Source: an uncultured Paraprevotella sp. (GTDB lineage Bacteria > Bacteroidota > Bacteroidia > Bacteroidales > Bacteroidaceae). Taken from it: DNA of 64,000 nucleotides. A model generated the notes under the pieces. That model made no database searches. It saw nothing but the letters and a program-made list of their open reading frames with translations, and was not told the origin of the DNA. The stretch's first letter is position 1, and the number at the start of each line of letters is the position of its first letter. The stretch is from assembly GCA_900546665.1 (NCBI GenBank), contig URDY01000011.1:1-64000 (forward strand), written 5' to 3'. Below, piece by piece: positions 44,124-53,662 of the stretch. Made by a program: the position numbers and the translations under genes.

Positions 44124-44277
44124 CGAAAAAAACTTGGTTTAATTGTATTTTCAACCATTTTGAATGGCTCTTTTACATTAATTTCACTTATTTTTCTCCT
44201 AATGTCTTTGTTATGTGGTATTTTATGTGTTATTTTGCAAAGTTTTTTAGGAATTTGGACTTTAATATTTACTGTAA

Positions 44278-45129
44278 ATGGAATTAGTTCAGACTATTGA
44301 TGCATTGAAAAATGCGTTGTATGCAGTTCGTAAAGACGGAAAAAAGGTTGGACTTGTACCTACCATGGGAGCTTTGCATAATGGACATGCCTCTTTGGTG
44401 CGACGTTGTGTAGAGGAAAATGATGTGACAGTCGTCAGCGTTTTTCTGAATCCTACTCAGTTTAATGACAAGACTGATTTGGAGAAGTATCCCCGTACGT
44501 TGGAAGCGGATTGTGCTTTATTGGAATCTTTGGGTGTAACTTATGTGTTTGCTCCGTCTGTGGAGGAAATGTATCCGGAACCCGACAATCGTCAGTTTAG
44601 TTATCCTCCTATAGATACAGTGATGGAAGGGGCTTTTCGTCCAGGTCATTTTAATGGTGTATGCCAAATTGTAAGTAAACTATTTGCTATAGTAGATCCT
44701 GACCGTGCTTATTTCGGGGAAAAGGATTTCCAACAGATAGCTGTGATTCGCGCAATGGTAAAGGATTTGAAATTCAGAGTTGAAATAGTACCTTGTCCTG
44801 TAGTGCGTGAGGAAAGCGGTTTGGCTATGAGCAGTCGTAATACGCTCCTTTCAGAGAATGAGCGTCAGATTGCAGCCAATATCTCAAAGATATTGTTCAA
44901 AAGTAAGAATTTTGCAACGAATCATACGTTGGAGGAAACTCGTAAATATGTAATTGACTCTATTAATGCCATAGTAGGATTAGAGGTACAATATTATGAA
45001 ATAGTGGACGGCCTGACTTTGCAGTCCGTTCAAAAATGGTCTGATTCAGATTATATTGTGGGTTGTATTACTGTATACTGCGGTGATCAGCCTATCCGTT
45101 TGATAGATCATATCAAGTATAAAGGATAA
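44278..45129 (+). CDS. panC: Pantothenate synthetase
   Basis: A 283-residue enzyme joining pantoate and beta-alanine with ATP. Signatures are [35 protein letters not shown] and the KMSKS-like AMSSRNT. The length is standard. It is followed by panD after 34 bp, so the two last enzymes for pantothenate are made together. It is divergent from the GT5-like gene. Confidence 0.97.
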   Translation: MELVQTIDALKNALYAVRKDGKKVGLVPTMGALHNGHASLVRRCVEENDVTVVSVFLNPTQFNDKTDLEKYPRTLEADCALLESLGVTYVFAPSVEEMYPEPDNRQFSYPPIDTVMEGAFRPGHFNGVCQIVSKLFAIVDPDRAYFGEKDFQQIAVIRAMVKDLKFRVEIVPCPVVREESGLAMSSRNTLLSENERQIAANISKILFKSKNFATNHTLEETRKYVIDSINAIVGLEVQYYEIVDGLTLQSVQKWSDSDYIVGCITVYCGDQPIRLIDHIKYKG

Positions 45130-45163
45130 CATCTTCAATATCATTAATAAAAAAATAAACGTT

Positions 45164-45517
45164 ATGATGATTCAAGTGTTGAAATCAAAGTTGCATTGCG
45201 TACGTGTGACAGAGGCTAATCTGAATTACATGGGCAGCATTACCATTGATGAAGACCTTATGGACGCTGCTAATATGATAGCAGGTGAAAAAGTACAAAT
45301 CGTAAACAACAATAATGGAGAACGCTTCGAAACATATATTATTAAAGGAGAGCGAGGTTCAGGGTGTATCTGTCTTAATGGTGCAGCTGCCAGAAAAGTG
45401 CAAGTAGGTGACATCTGTATCATCATTTCGTATGCTATGATGGATTTTGAAGAAGCGAAGAGTTTTCAGCCAACAGTCGTTTTTCCAGATACGGAAACGA
45501 ATAAGGTTGTCAAATAA
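45164..45517 (+). CDS. panD: Aspartate 1-decarboxylase precursor
   Basis: A 117-residue proenzyme making beta-alanine from aspartate. The self-cleavage site Gly-Ser lies in NYMGSITID (residues 24-25), creating the pyruvoyl cofactor. The following [15 protein letters not shown] and [11 protein letters not shown] are typical. ATG codons at 45164 and 45167 are both usable starts. Cotranscribed with panC and closed by a terminator. Confidence 0.97.
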   Translation: MMIQVLKSKLHCVRVTEANLNYMGSITIDEDLMDAANMIAGEKVQIVNNNNGERFETYIIKGERGSGCICLNGAAARKVQVGDICIIISYAMMDFEEAKSFQPTVVFPDTETNKVVK

Positions 45518-45546
45518 TAGTGATTGAATTATTTATAATTATAATG

Positions 45547-45583
45547 AAGATCCCTTTATGTCTAAGATATAGAGGGATCTTTT
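45547..45583 (+). terminator. panCD terminator
   Basis: AGATCCCT (45548-45555) pairs with AGGGATCT (45573-45580), followed by a short T-run. It ends panC-panD. Confidence 0.75.
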
Positions 45584-45591
45584 ATAATATG

Positions 45592-45613
45592 TTGATCATA
45601 TTGATATGATCAA
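45592..45613. repeat. Inverted repeat between convergent terminators
   Basis: TTGATCATA and TATGATCAA are perfect 9-bp arms around a 4-bp spacer. It sits between the panCD and mmd terminators. It could be a protein site or an extra hairpin. Confidence 0.4.
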
Positions 45614-45642
45614 TTGAAATAAACGATTGTCTTTGATCCTTT

Positions 45643-45677
45643 TAAAAAAGGAAGAGAAATGTTCATATTCTCTTCCT
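45643..45677 (-). terminator. mmd operon terminator
   Basis: AGGAAGAGAA (45649-45658) pairs perfectly with TTCTCTTCCT (45668-45677). On the minus strand it is followed by TTTTTT. It ends the methylmalonyl-CoA decarboxylase transcript. Confidence 0.9.
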
Positions 45678-45713
45678 GTCATAGATCTTGATATCGTGTA
45701 TGATTCTGTTATT

Positions 45714-46115
45714 TTATTCAAAAATGATAAGATCGGTTCCTTCCATTACTGATTCCCCTGGTGTGACGCAGATTTTTTCAATCTTACCGGCACGATCGGA
45801 TGTGATGTTGTTTTCCATTTTCATGGCATCGAGTATTGCAACCGTATCGCCACGCTTGATTTCGTCGCCCACTTTGACTGTTACGTCAAGTATAACTCCA
45901 GGAAGAGGCGCTTTTACGCTGTATTTCTTAGGAGTAACAGGTGCTGGAACACCAGCAGGCTTTACTACTACAGGATGTAAGGTCGGTTTTTTTTCTTCCG
46001 GCAATTTGACACTGTAGGTGATACCATTGACTATCACGGTTGCTACATTGTTTTCTATACCTTCAACGGTTACTTCATAGTCATTGCCGTTAATATTATA
46101 TTTATATTCTTTCAT
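45714..46115 (-). CDS. mmdC: Biotin carboxyl carrier subunit of methylmalonyl-CoA decarboxylase
   Basis: A 133-residue carrier protein. The N-terminal about 55 residues form a conserved lead domain, then a Pro/Ala-rich linker and a biotinyl domain with the lysine in ILDAMKMEN near residue 99. It carries CO2 between carboxyltransferase and the membrane decarboxylase in the propionate pathway, or with an acyl-CoA carboxylase. It is last in mce-mmdA-small gene-mmdC. The membrane beta subunit is not in the window. Symbol assigned by context. Confidence 0.88.
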   Translation of the reverse strand: MKEYKYNINGNDYEVTVEGIENNVATVIVNGITYSVKLPEEKKPTLHPVVVKPAGVPAPVTPKKYSVKAPLPGVILDVTVKVGDEIKRGDTVAILDAMKMENNITSDRAGKIEKICVTPGESVMEGTDLIIFE

Positions 46116-46129
46116 GAATGATTGTTTGT

Positions 46130-46306
46130 TTAAAATTTAACTTCCGGTGTCTGGCGTTGTGTACGTAATTTGGAATTCCATTCCGTAGGTTCTGTTTCTA
46201 CTGTTAGTTTACCGCTTTCTATGACATGGGTGTTATATCCCTGATATTCATAGATAGCCAGAGTCAGTGCAGCCAGTACTTCACCATTGATTTTATTATT
46301 TTCCAT
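46130..46306 (-). CDS. Small subunit of the mmd cluster (MmdD/OadG C-terminal-like)
   Basis: A 58-residue gene between mmdA and mmdC, starting at 46306 and ending with TAA at 46130. Its N-terminal part reads NGEVLAALTLAIYEYQG, and near the C-terminus EWNSKLRTQRQTPE follows. This matches the plan of the soluble C-terminal part of OadG/MmdD-type small subunits (an xEVxAAIxxAI helix, then W and basic residues), but the membrane helix of those proteins is lacking. It lies 20 bp after mmdA and 14 bp before mmdC, so it is surely cotranscribed. A role in holding the complex together is inferred from this similarity. Confidence 0.72.
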   Translation of the reverse strand: MENNKINGEVLAALTLAIYEYQGYNTHVIESGKLTVETEPTEWNSKLRTQRQTPEVKF

Positions 46307-46326
46307 AATGCAATCGTAATATGGGT

Positions 46327-47880
46327 TTATAATGGGATATTACCATGTTTCTTAGCCGGATTAGCCAGTGACTTGGTTCTGAGTTGTGCTAGAGCGCGTA
46401 TGATACGGAAACGCGTATTGCGAGGTTCTATGACATCATCAATGTAGCCATATTTGGCTGCTTGATAAGGATTGGTAAATAGTTTGTTATATTCCGCTTC
46501 TTTTTCGGCCAGGAAGCTTTTGGGATCTTCTGCAGTTTTGGCATCTTTGGCATAGAGTACGGCTACAGCTCCTTCTGCTCCCATTACGGCGATTTCAGCC
46601 GAAGGCCATGCGTAATTAAGATCTCCTCTCAGTTGTTTGCAACTCATGACAATATGTGATCCGCCATAACTTTTTCGTAAGGTAACAGTCACTTTGGGGA
46701 CAGTAGCCTCGCCATAGGCATACAATAATTTGGCACCATGTAAAATGACTGCATTGTATTCCTGTCCCGTTCCGGGTAAGAAGCCTGGTACGTCAACCAG
46801 AGTAACCAATGGAATATTAAATGCATCACAGAATCTAACGAAACGTGCACCTTTTCTGCTGGCATTACAATCCAGTACGCCGGCATAGCAATTCGGTTGG
46901 TTGGCAACAATACCTACGCTTTGGCCATTGAAACGTGCGAAACCGATGATGATATTACGGGCATAGTCTTTTTGAATCTCGAAAAATTCTCCATTATCAA
47001 CAATAGATCCGATTACCTGGTACATGTCGTAGGCCTTGTTCGGATTATCCGGAATGATTTCATTCAAGCTGTCTTCCATGCGGTCGATAGGATCAGTACA
47101 CTCTTTACGGGGAGCTTCTTCCATATTATTTTGAGGAATATAGCTAAGTAGAGTACGAATTGTTGCAAGTCCTTCTTCTTCTGTCTGTGCTGTGAAATGG
47201 GTAACACCTGATTTGGTTGAGTGAACACTTGCACCACCTAGATCTTCCTGTGAGACATCTTCCCCGGTGACTGTCTTTACGACTTTCGGGCCGGTAAGGA
47301 ACATGTAAGAAGTACCTTCCATCATCAGTGTAAAATCGGTGAGAGCGGGAGAGTAAACGGCTCCTCCAGCGCAAGGACCAAATATTCCTGAAATTTGTGG
47401 AACGACACCAGATGCCATGATATTACGTTGGAATATTTCTGCGAATCCTCCAAGTGCATTGATACCTTCCTGGATACGTGCGCCGCCGGAGTCGTTTAAT
47501 CCAATACAAGGTGCTCCCATTTTCATGGCCTGATCCATAACTTTGCAAATCTTTTCTGCCATGGTTTCAGATAAAGAACCACCATTTACGGTAAAATCTT
47601 GTGCAAAAACGTAAACAAGTCGTCCGTCAATGGTTCCACTTCCTGTTACTACACCATCGCCAAGATATTGCTTTTTTTCCATGCCGAAGTTAGTACAACG
47701 GTGTAACTTGAACATATCCATTTCTTCAAAGCTTCCCGGATCGAGAAGCATATCAATACGTTCTCTGGCTGTATATTTGCCTTTGGCATGTTGTTTTTCA
47801 ATTGCTTTTTCGCCTCCGCCTATGCGGGCTTTGGCACGAAGCTCAACTAATTCTTTAATTTTTTCAGTTTGGACACTCAT
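46327..47880 (-). CDS. mmdA: Methylmalonyl-CoA decarboxylase alpha / acyl-CoA carboxyltransferase
   Basis: A 517-residue carboxyltransferase of the propionyl/methylmalonyl-CoA group. Typical segments are [19 protein letters not shown], the oxyanion-hole [13 protein letters not shown] and [16 protein letters not shown], and [14 protein letters not shown]. With a biotin carrier and an epimerase gene beside it, it most likely works in the succinate-to-propionate route of Bacteroidetes, as the alpha subunit of the sodium-pumping decarboxylase, rather than in fatty acid synthesis. A structured leader (47905-47991) precedes it. Confidence 0.93.
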   Translation of the reverse strand: MSVQTEKIKELVELRAKARIGGGEKAIEKQHAKGKYTARERIDMLLDPGSFEEMDMFKLHRCTNFGMEKKQYLGDGVVTGSGTIDGRLVYVFAQDFTVNGGSLSETMAEKICKVMDQAMKMGAPCIGLNDSGGARIQEGINALGGFAEIFQRNIMASGVVPQISGIFGPCAGGAVYSPALTDFTLMMEGTSYMFLTGPKVVKTVTGEDVSQEDLGGASVHSTKSGVTHFTAQTEEEGLATIRTLLSYIPQNNMEEAPRKECTDPIDRMEDSLNEIIPDNPNKAYDMYQVIGSIVDNGEFFEIQKDYARNIIIGFARFNGQSVGIVANQPNCYAGVLDCNASRKGARFVRFCDAFNIPLVTLVDVPGFLPGTGQEYNAVILHGAKLLYAYGEATVPKVTVTLRKSYGGSHIVMSCKQLRGDLNYAWPSAEIAVMGAEGAVAVLYAKDAKTAEDPKSFLAEKEAEYNKLFTNPYQAAKYGYIDDVIEPRNTRFRIIRALAQLRTKSLANPAKKHGNIPL

Positions 47881-47904
47881 AGTTTATCAATTTTTCATGT
47901 TTGG

Positions 47905-47991
47905 TGGGACTTGTCATGAAACAACAAACCAGCGGAATGCTTCTTTAAAGAAGCTGTCCCGCCGGAAATGATGTTATTGGGGTGAGTCCCA
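47905..47991 (-). promoter_or_regulatory. Structured RNA leader of mmdA
   Basis: Read on the minus strand, three nested stems occur in the 155 bp between mce and mmdA. The outer is TGGGACT/AGTCCCA. The middle is CCGGCGGGA pairing with TTCCGCTGG over 9 bp, including two G-U pairs. The inner is the self-complementary GCTTCTTTAAAGAAGC (47939-47954). Its end lies 24 nt before the mmdA start. It matches no riboswitch class I recognise; it could be a cis-regulatory RNA or an mRNA processing site. Confidence 0.55.
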
Positions 47992-48035
47992 TATAAATTG
48001 CAAGATAGATGTGATGATGGATCACTTTATCCTGA

Positions 48036-48440
48036 TTAATGTTCACAAAGTTCTGTCAGAATGCCACATGTAGATTTGGGGTGGAGGAATGCAATTTGAA
48101 GTTTTTCGGCTCCAAGACGAGGGGCTTTATCAATAAGGCGAATACCTTTTTCATCACATTCTGCCAATGCGTTGGCAACACCATCTTCAATGCAAAATGC
48201 GACATGATGCACACCGCGTCCTCCTTTTTCCAAGAATTTGGCAATTGGACTGTCTGGACTTGTGGGTTCTAACAGTTCAAGTTTAACTTCACCTACTTTA
48301 AGAAAAGCAGTTTTTACTTTCTGATCTGCTACCTCTTCTATGTTGTAACATTTCAGTCCTAATACATTTTCAAAGTAGGGTAATGCTTGTTCAATGCTTT
48401 CAACGGCTATACCCAAATGTTCAATATGTGAAATTTTCAT
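48036..48440 (-). CDS. mce: Methylmalonyl-CoA epimerase
   Basis: A 134-residue vicinal-oxygen-chelate enzyme interconverting R- and S-methylmalonyl-CoA. Metal-ligand regions are visible in the N-terminal HIEHLGIAVESIE, the GRGVHHVAFCIEDG segment and the terminal GILTELCEH. It provides the S-isomer needed by the decarboxylase encoded next. The minus-strand TATATTTG (48492-48499) 51 bp upstream is the likely -7 element. A leader hairpin GTTGCAG/CTGCAGC follows it. Confidence 0.95.
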   Translation of the reverse strand: MKISHIEHLGIAVESIEQALPYFENVLGLKCYNIEEVADQKVKTAFLKVGEVKLELLEPTSPDSPIAKFLEKGGRGVHHVAFCIEDGVANALAECDEKGIRLIDKAPRLGAEKLQIAFLHPKSTCGILTELCEH

Positions 48441-48491
48441 GATGTGATTGATTTTGGTTGTTTATATGCTGCAGGTCTTTCTGCAACATGA

Positions 48492-48499
48492 CAAATATA
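48492..48499 (-). promoter_or_regulatory. -7 element of the mce-mmd operon
   Basis: On the minus strand this reads TATATTTG, 51 bp before the mce start. No convincing TTG lies 19-21 bp upstream. Confidence 0.5.
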
Positions 48500-48561
48500 C
48501 ACAGTTTATGTTTAATTAGGAAATAATCTTCTGTTTTTTTAGATTTTATAAGATTGCTCGT

Positions 48562-50958
48562 TTAAAGTTCAATCAAAATTCTTGCATTAATCTGGCGTCC
48601 AGTCAAATAGTTGGGTACAGCATATTGTTGGTTGGTCACATCTGTCACCCAGTAATATGAACTGACATTGCTGATGTCGAACAGATTGAAACAATCTACA
48701 CCCAGCCAAATATTACGCAGATAGCGTATTATTTTTTTCTGATTACGTCCGTCTTCATTGTCCAGAAGACGATAACTCATCCCGATATCTACACGTTTGT
48801 AGGCTGGTGCCCGGAATGCCATACGTTCCAAACCGGTGTGGGGAGGACCAAATGGAAGACCATCTGCAATACATGCCTTTAACGTCATTTTCCATCGTGT
48901 CGATCCCGGGAAAAAGTCGCTGAAAAAAAAGTTTAGATTGTAGCGTTGGTCTGTAGGTTGGGGGAAACTTTTTCCGTTAACTTTCTGTTCTGCTTTCATC
49001 AAACTTAAGCTGATCCATGAATCAGTTCCCTCTACGAATTCACCAAAGAGTTTGAAATCGACTCCGGTAGTATATCCTGAAGCCACATTACCTCCGTAAT
49101 AGACAATTTTGACGTTATTGACGTTGTAAGGTATGAGATTTGCCAATGCTTTATAGTAAACTTCAGTGGTAAACTTAAATGGTCTGTTAAGCAATTTAAA
49201 CTTGTAATCACCTCCGAGTACAATTTGGAAAGAACGGGGAGATTTGATTTGTTTGTTGAGTATTACGGAAGTTGAACCGTTTTTTGTAACAGTATCTCTC
49301 AATTCTTTATAGAATGGAGCCTGATAATATAATCCTGTGGCAATACGGAATGTAAAATCTTCATTGAAAGCAGGGATATAACCTAAAGCCAGACGCGGGC
49401 TAGCCAGCCACTCCTTGTTCCAGCTCCAAAAACTAAGACGGAGTCCGTAATTGAAAGAAAAAATTCCGGCATTATTTGTGAACCGCCAGGTGTCTTGTCC
49501 GAACAATTCCACACGGTCACTACTGAGCTTGTTGATAGATTTCAGATTGTAGATCAAGTCCAGCCTGTTGCCTGTGTGGGGGATAGAATATCCTGCAGAA
49601 TCGCGCATTTCCCATTCTCTGGTGTTTTCTTCTATAATTTCGTGTTTCCATGTCAGTCCAGCCTGAATGTCATGCCCATCAGGCTTATGGGAAAACAATA
49701 CTTTCATGCTTTTGACGTTTGCGTCCAGATAATTTCTGGCATGTTCCATATAGGTTCCGACTCCCAACTGTTCGGTCGTATTTGTTTCATCCAGCCAATA
49801 TTGTCCTTGAATATCGTAGGTTACCTGCTCCTTTGTGGCAAAGGCAGAGGCCAGAATAGAAAGACTGGTACGGTCTGTGAAATGATGAGAGAGGCTGAGG
49901 GTACCGAACAATGTCCTGAAAAGATCCTGTTCCTTACCGTCAAAATACACTTTGAATGATTTGACATCCTGCATGGTTCCAAAATTGGTCTGGCGGTCAG
50001 CAGGAAGAAAATCATATTTGTTTTGAGATATGTTTCCGATAAAATCAAGACTCCATCGTTTGTTGGGTGACCAACTCAGATAGGTTTGGTAGTCAAGGAA
50101 TCTTGGACTGTATTCTCCTTTTGTTTCCAGTGATCCCAACATATATTGATTTGTTTTGTAGCGGATACCGTGACTCATGCTGAAATGAGATTTGGCATAT
50201 CCCATATAGGCACTAGCTCCGAGTAAGCTGGCTGAGACTGTAGCTTCTGCTTTTTTGGGTTTTTTATAAGTAATATCCAATACAGACGACATTTTGTCGC
50301 CGTATTTGGCTTCAAATCCGCCAGCCGAAAATTTAATATTTTCGACCATATCACTATTGATGATACTTAATCCTTCCTGTTGTCCGGAAGTAATGAGAAG
50401 AGGACGGTAAACTTCCACACCATTAATATAGACGCTATTCTCGTCGAAACTACCTCCACGGACATTGTATTGCGAACTCAGTTCGTTGTGAGTACTGACT
50501 CCAGCTTGGGTTGCAACCAGTTCTTCTACTGCATTTCCTGTGGTGGAAGGAAGACGTTTGAGATGTTCTGTATTAAGCTGTTGTGTCGTGTTCATCTGTC
50601 GTCTGGTTTCTTTGACGGTTACTTCCCCAATATTGATGGTTTGGGTTTGCATGGTTATGTTTAACCTAAGGTCTCCTTTCGGTTTGAAGAGAACTTTTTC
50701 TTTGGTTTCATAACCGATCAGACTGAAAACGATTGTGACGGTATCAGCAGTTTCAAATTCCAGATTATAACGTCCGTTCAAGTCTGTAGTTGTACCAGCG
50801 ACCTGTCCTTTAGCTCTTACGATGGCAAATATGACTGGATTCTGTTCTTCGTCAATGACCTTACCAGATAGTTTTACTTTGGTTTGTGCAAAACCTTCTG
50901 TGCAGAAGGACAGAAGGATAAGCAGGCTTAGTATGATATGGAATGAATGTTTGTACAC
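48562..50958 (-). CDS. TonB-dependent outer-membrane receptor
   Basis: A 798-residue outer-membrane protein. After a signal peptide (to about residue 24) comes a carboxypeptidase-regulatory-like beta domain (VKLSGKVIDEEQNPVIFAIV), then a plug domain (near residues 120-220, with SQYNVRGGSFDENSVYINGV) and a 22-strand barrel ending in NARILIEL. No SusD-like partner is adjacent, so it is not a glycan SusC pair; substrates such as metal complexes or vitamins are possible. Minus-strand TATCTTTG (50993-51000) lies 35 bp upstream. Confidence 0.9.
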   Translation of the reverse strand: MYKHSFHIILSLLILLSFCTEGFAQTKVKLSGKVIDEEQNPVIFAIVRAKGQVAGTTTDLNGRYNLEFETADTVTIVFSLIGYETKEKVLFKPKGDLRLNITMQTQTINIGEVTVKETRRQMNTTQQLNTEHLKRLPSTTGNAVEELVATQAGVSTHNELSSQYNVRGGSFDENSVYINGVEVYRPLLITSGQQEGLSIINSDMVENIKFSAGGFEAKYGDKMSSVLDITYKKPKKAEATVSASLLGASAYMGYAKSHFSMSHGIRYKTNQYMLGSLETKGEYSPRFLDYQTYLSWSPNKRWSLDFIGNISQNKYDFLPADRQTNFGTMQDVKSFKVYFDGKEQDLFRTLFGTLSLSHHFTDRTSLSILASAFATKEQVTYDIQGQYWLDETNTTEQLGVGTYMEHARNYLDANVKSMKVLFSHKPDGHDIQAGLTWKHEIIEENTREWEMRDSAGYSIPHTGNRLDLIYNLKSINKLSSDRVELFGQDTWRFTNNAGIFSFNYGLRLSFWSWNKEWLASPRLALGYIPAFNEDFTFRIATGLYYQAPFYKELRDTVTKNGSTSVILNKQIKSPRSFQIVLGGDYKFKLLNRPFKFTTEVYYKALANLIPYNVNNVKIVYYGGNVASGYTTGVDFKLFGEFVEGTDSWISLSLMKAEQKVNGKSFPQPTDQRYNLNFFFSDFFPGSTRWKMTLKACIADGLPFGPPHTGLERMAFRAPAYKRVDIGMSYRLLDNEDGRNQKKIIRYLRNIWLGVDCFNLFDISNVSSYYWVTDVTNQQYAVPNYLTGRQINARILIEL

Positions 50959-50992
50959 TTTAATTTGAAAACTTTGATTTCTTATAATAACG

Positions 50993-51000
50993 CAAAGATA
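50993..51000 (-). promoter_or_regulatory. -7 element of the TonB receptor gene
   Basis: Reads TATCTTTG on the minus strand, a full match to TAnnTTTG, 35 bp upstream of the receptor start. The divergent nitroreductase gene has a TAGATTTG at 51155-51162. Confidence 0.5.
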
Positions 51001-51200
51001 GTATTTTTTTGTACGTCGTTTCTATTTTTATTTTTCTAAACGTTAGAATAAATTCTATTTGCAGGTTTTTGTTTGATTGGGAGGATTGGGAGGATAGAAT
51101 CTCCATATTATATCATTCTTGAGAAAAATATTCGTTTTTTCCGCTGAATTTATGTAGATTTGCAAGTCTGAAAAACAGCTTTAAAAATAGTTTTGTGGAT

Positions 51201-51746
51201 ATGGAAAAGTTTAGTGATTTGATAAAGATACGTCGCAGTATGCGTAAGTTCACGCCGGAAGAATTATCGCAGGATGAGGTGGTAACGCTTTTACGTGCGG
51301 CATTAATGTCTCCTTCTTCCAAGGGAACACGTGCATGGGAATTTGTTGTTGTTGATGATAAAAGCTTATTGCAGCAACTTTCCTGTTGTAAGGATAAGGG
51401 AGCGGAACTTATTGCCGGTGCCCCGCTGGCTGTAGTGGTTCTGGCTGATCCGATGATTAGTGATGTTTGGATCGAAGATGCTTCAGTTGCAACGACGATG
51501 ATGTTGTTACAGGCTGAAGATCTGGGCTTGGGAGCTTGTTGGGTTCAGATTCGTAACCGTTCGATGGCAGATGGTAAGCCGGCAGAAGAAATCGTTCGCA
51601 ACCTGTTGCATATTCCGTCTCATTTACGTATTCTTTCCATTGTTGCTGTCGGTCATAAGGGTATGGAACGCAAACCGTTTAATGAGGATAAACTGCAATG
51701 GGAAAAAGTGCATATTAACGATTTTGAAACGGCAGACGAAGAATGA
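51201..51746 (+). CDS. Nitroreductase-family flavoprotein
   Basis: A 181-residue FMN enzyme. The N-terminal IKIRRSMRKFTPEEL is the FMN phosphate-binding region, followed by AALMSPSSKGTRAWEFVVVD and the QAEDLGLGACWVQIRNR segment. The natural electron acceptor is unknown. A GTG two codons upstream (51195) extends the frame, but the ATG at 51201 is the better start. A TAGATTTG -7 element lies about 38 bp upstream. It starts a five-gene run; its stop overlaps the next gene (ATGA). Confidence 0.9.
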   Translation: MEKFSDLIKIRRSMRKFTPEELSQDEVVTLLRAALMSPSSKGTRAWEFVVVDDKSLLQQLSCCKDKGAELIAGAPLAVVVLADPMISDVWIEDASVATTMMLLQAEDLGLGACWVQIRNRSMADGKPAEEIVRNLLHIPSHLRILSIVAVGHKGMERKPFNEDKLQWEKVHINDFETADEE

Positions 51747-52540
51747 AAATCGTATTTGTTGGAGCCGGGAATCTGGCTACCCGGTTGGCCTTGTCTTTGA
51801 AAGAAGCTGGTCATGAAATCTTACAGGTTTATAGCAGAACCATTGTTTCAGCCACCGCTTTGGCATCACAGTTGAATTGTAATGCAACAGACAGTTTGGA
51901 ACAGGTCGTTTATGATGCAGATGTTTATATCTTTGCGGTAAAAGATACCGTGCTGGAACAGTTGGCAGAGTCAGTGATACCTGGTCGGGAGAAAGCTCTT
52001 TTTTTGCATACGGCAGGCAGTATGCCGGTTAGCGTTTTTGCAAAGGCTTGCCATTATGGGGTATTTTATCCCATGCAGACTTTTTCGAAGTCGCAACATG
52101 TTGAGTTCTGTGAGATACCTTGTTTCATTGAGGCGTCCGGTCAGGAAGAATTACAGAAGGTAAAGGAATTGGCCATGTCTGTGTCCGATCGCGTGTATGA
52201 AGTGTCGACTGAGGATCGTCGTCAACTGCATTTAGCAGCTGTCTTCGCTTGTAATTTCGTCAATCATTGTTACGCATTATCGGCAGAGATTCTGGCTGCC
52301 AGAAATATTCCATTTGATGTGATGTGGCCTTTGACAGATGAAACAGCACGTAAAATACATCAATTGAAACCTGCAGAAGCTCAGACGGGGCCGGCTTTGC
52401 GTTATGACAGAAATGTCATGGACAAGCAGACTGCGTTGTTGGAACAGCATCCTCAATGGAAAGAGATTTATGAATGTATGAGTCGTAGTATTTATGAACT
52501 GGCTCAGCAAAAAGGAGGAAAACAGAATGATAAATTATGA
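51743..52540 (+). CDS. DUF2520 Rossmann-fold protein
   Basis: A 265-residue protein with an N-terminal NAD(P)-binding fold ([18 protein letters not shown]) and a C-terminal DUF2520 helical domain (about 130-260, with [17 protein letters not shown]). It resembles 6-phosphogluconate/ketopantoate dehydrogenase-like enzymes, but no substrate is known for this group. It overlaps the nitroreductase gene by 4 bp and the KdsC-like gene by 14 bp, so the three are tightly coupled. Confidence 0.85.
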   Translation: MKIVFVGAGNLATRLALSLKEAGHEILQVYSRTIVSATALASQLNCNATDSLEQVVYDADVYIFAVKDTVLEQLAESVIPGREKALFLHTAGSMPVSVFAKACHYGVFYPMQTFSKSQHVEFCEIPCFIEASGQEELQKVKELAMSVSDRVYEVSTEDRRQLHLAAVFACNFVNHCYALSAEILAARNIPFDVMWPLTDETARKIHQLKPAEAQTGPALRYDRNVMDKQTALLEQHPQWKEIYECMSRSIYELAQQKGGKQNDKL

Positions 52541-53045
52541 TTTGAAAAAGATAAAGGCAATCGTTTTTGATGTGGACGGTGTATTAAGTGCGGAAACAAT
52601 CAATCTGCACCCTGATGGCGGCCCCATGCGTACGGTAAATATTAAGGATGGTTATGCAATACAGTTGGCAGTCAAGATGGGATTGCATGTTGCTATTATT
52701 ACCGGAGGGAATTCAGAGGCTGTCCGTAAGCGTTATGAAGGATTGGGTATGACAGACATTTATATGCAATGTGCTGTTAAGATCAAAACTTATGAAAGTT
52801 TTGTTGCTAAATATCAGTTGACAGATGAAGAGGTACTTTATATGGGGGATGATATTCCTGATTATGAAGTGATGCAGCGTTGTGGTTGTCCATGTTGTCC
52901 TTCTGATGCAGCTCCTGAGATTAAAACCGTTTCGTTGTATGTTTCTCATCTGAAAGGAGGATATGGTTGTGGCCGCGATGTTATCGAGCAGGTATTGAAA
53001 GCTCAGCATAAATGGTTGAAGGATGAGAAAGCTTTTGGTTGGTAA
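52527..53045 (+). CDS. KdsC-like KDO-8-phosphate phosphatase
   Basis: A 172-residue C0-type HAD phosphatase like KdsC, which makes KDO for lipopolysaccharide. HAD motif I is VFDVDGVLS, motif II is near [11 protein letters not shown], and motif IV is [12 protein letters not shown]. The tail with [15 protein letters not shown] is typical. The frame opens at 52494, but the ATG at 52527 follows a strong AAAGGAGG ribosome site inside the previous gene and is chosen. Other KDO genes are not adjacent. Confidence 0.88.
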   Translation: MINYDLKKIKAIVFDVDGVLSAETINLHPDGGPMRTVNIKDGYAIQLAVKMGLHVAIITGGNSEAVRKRYEGLGMTDIYMQCAVKIKTYESFVAKYQLTDEEVLYMGDDIPDYEVMQRCGCPCCPSDAAPEIKTVSLYVSHLKGGYGCGRDVIEQVLKAQHKWLKDEKAFGW

Positions 53046-53075
53046 GATAAAGTCTATTAATGTAAGCGATGCTAT

Positions 53076-53660
53076 ATGTTGGATAATCTGAAGCAGTATA
53101 ATATTATATTAGCGAGCAATTCACCTCGTAGAAAAGAACTGTTGGCCGGATTGGATATACCATTCGAAGTAAAGGTAATACCGGGTATAGACGAAAATTG
53201 TCCGGCGTATTTGAAAGGTAGTGAAATTCCTCGATATTTGTCACGTAAGAAAGCTGAAGCCTATATCGGCCAGATGTCAGACCATGATTTGATCATTACG
53301 GCAGATACGGTGGTATGGGTCGATGATACGACTGTATTGGGTAAGCCGGCCGATGAGATAGAGGCTGGTCGTATGCTTAGACTGTTGTCGGGTAAAACGC
53401 ACGATGTAATAACTGGTGTGACGATAATGACAACAGGTAAAACAGTGACATTTGCCGTAGAAAGTAAAGTTACTTTTGACGAATTGGATGAAGAGGATAT
53501 AGACTATTATATATCTCATTATCATCCGATGGATAAAGCCGGTGCTTATGGGATTCAGGAATGGATCGGTTTTGTGGGTGTTACCGCTTTATCGGGATCA
53601 TATTTTAATGTGATGGGATTACCTGTCCAGCGTTTGTATAAAGAATTAAAGTGTTTCTAA
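53076..53660 (+). CDS. Maf-family nucleotide pyrophosphatase
   Basis: A 194-residue protein of the Maf family, which hydrolyses non-canonical or UTP/dTTP nucleotides. The N-terminal ILASNSPRRKELLAGL is diagnostic, with ITADTVVWVDDTVLGKP-type residues near 70 (here VVWVDDTTVLGKPADE) and the C-terminal GAYGIQEWIG. The length is normal. The lipoprotein gene starts two bases beyond its stop, in another frame. Confidence 0.93.
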   Translation: MLDNLKQYNIILASNSPRRKELLAGLDIPFEVKVIPGIDENCPAYLKGSEIPRYLSRKKAEAYIGQMSDHDLIITADTVVWVDDTTVLGKPADEIEAGRMLRLLSGKTHDVITGVTIMTTGKTVTFAVESKVTFDELDEEDIDYYISHYHPMDKAGAYGIQEWIGFVGVTALSGSYFNVMGLPVQRLYKELKCF

Positions 53661-53662
53661 AA

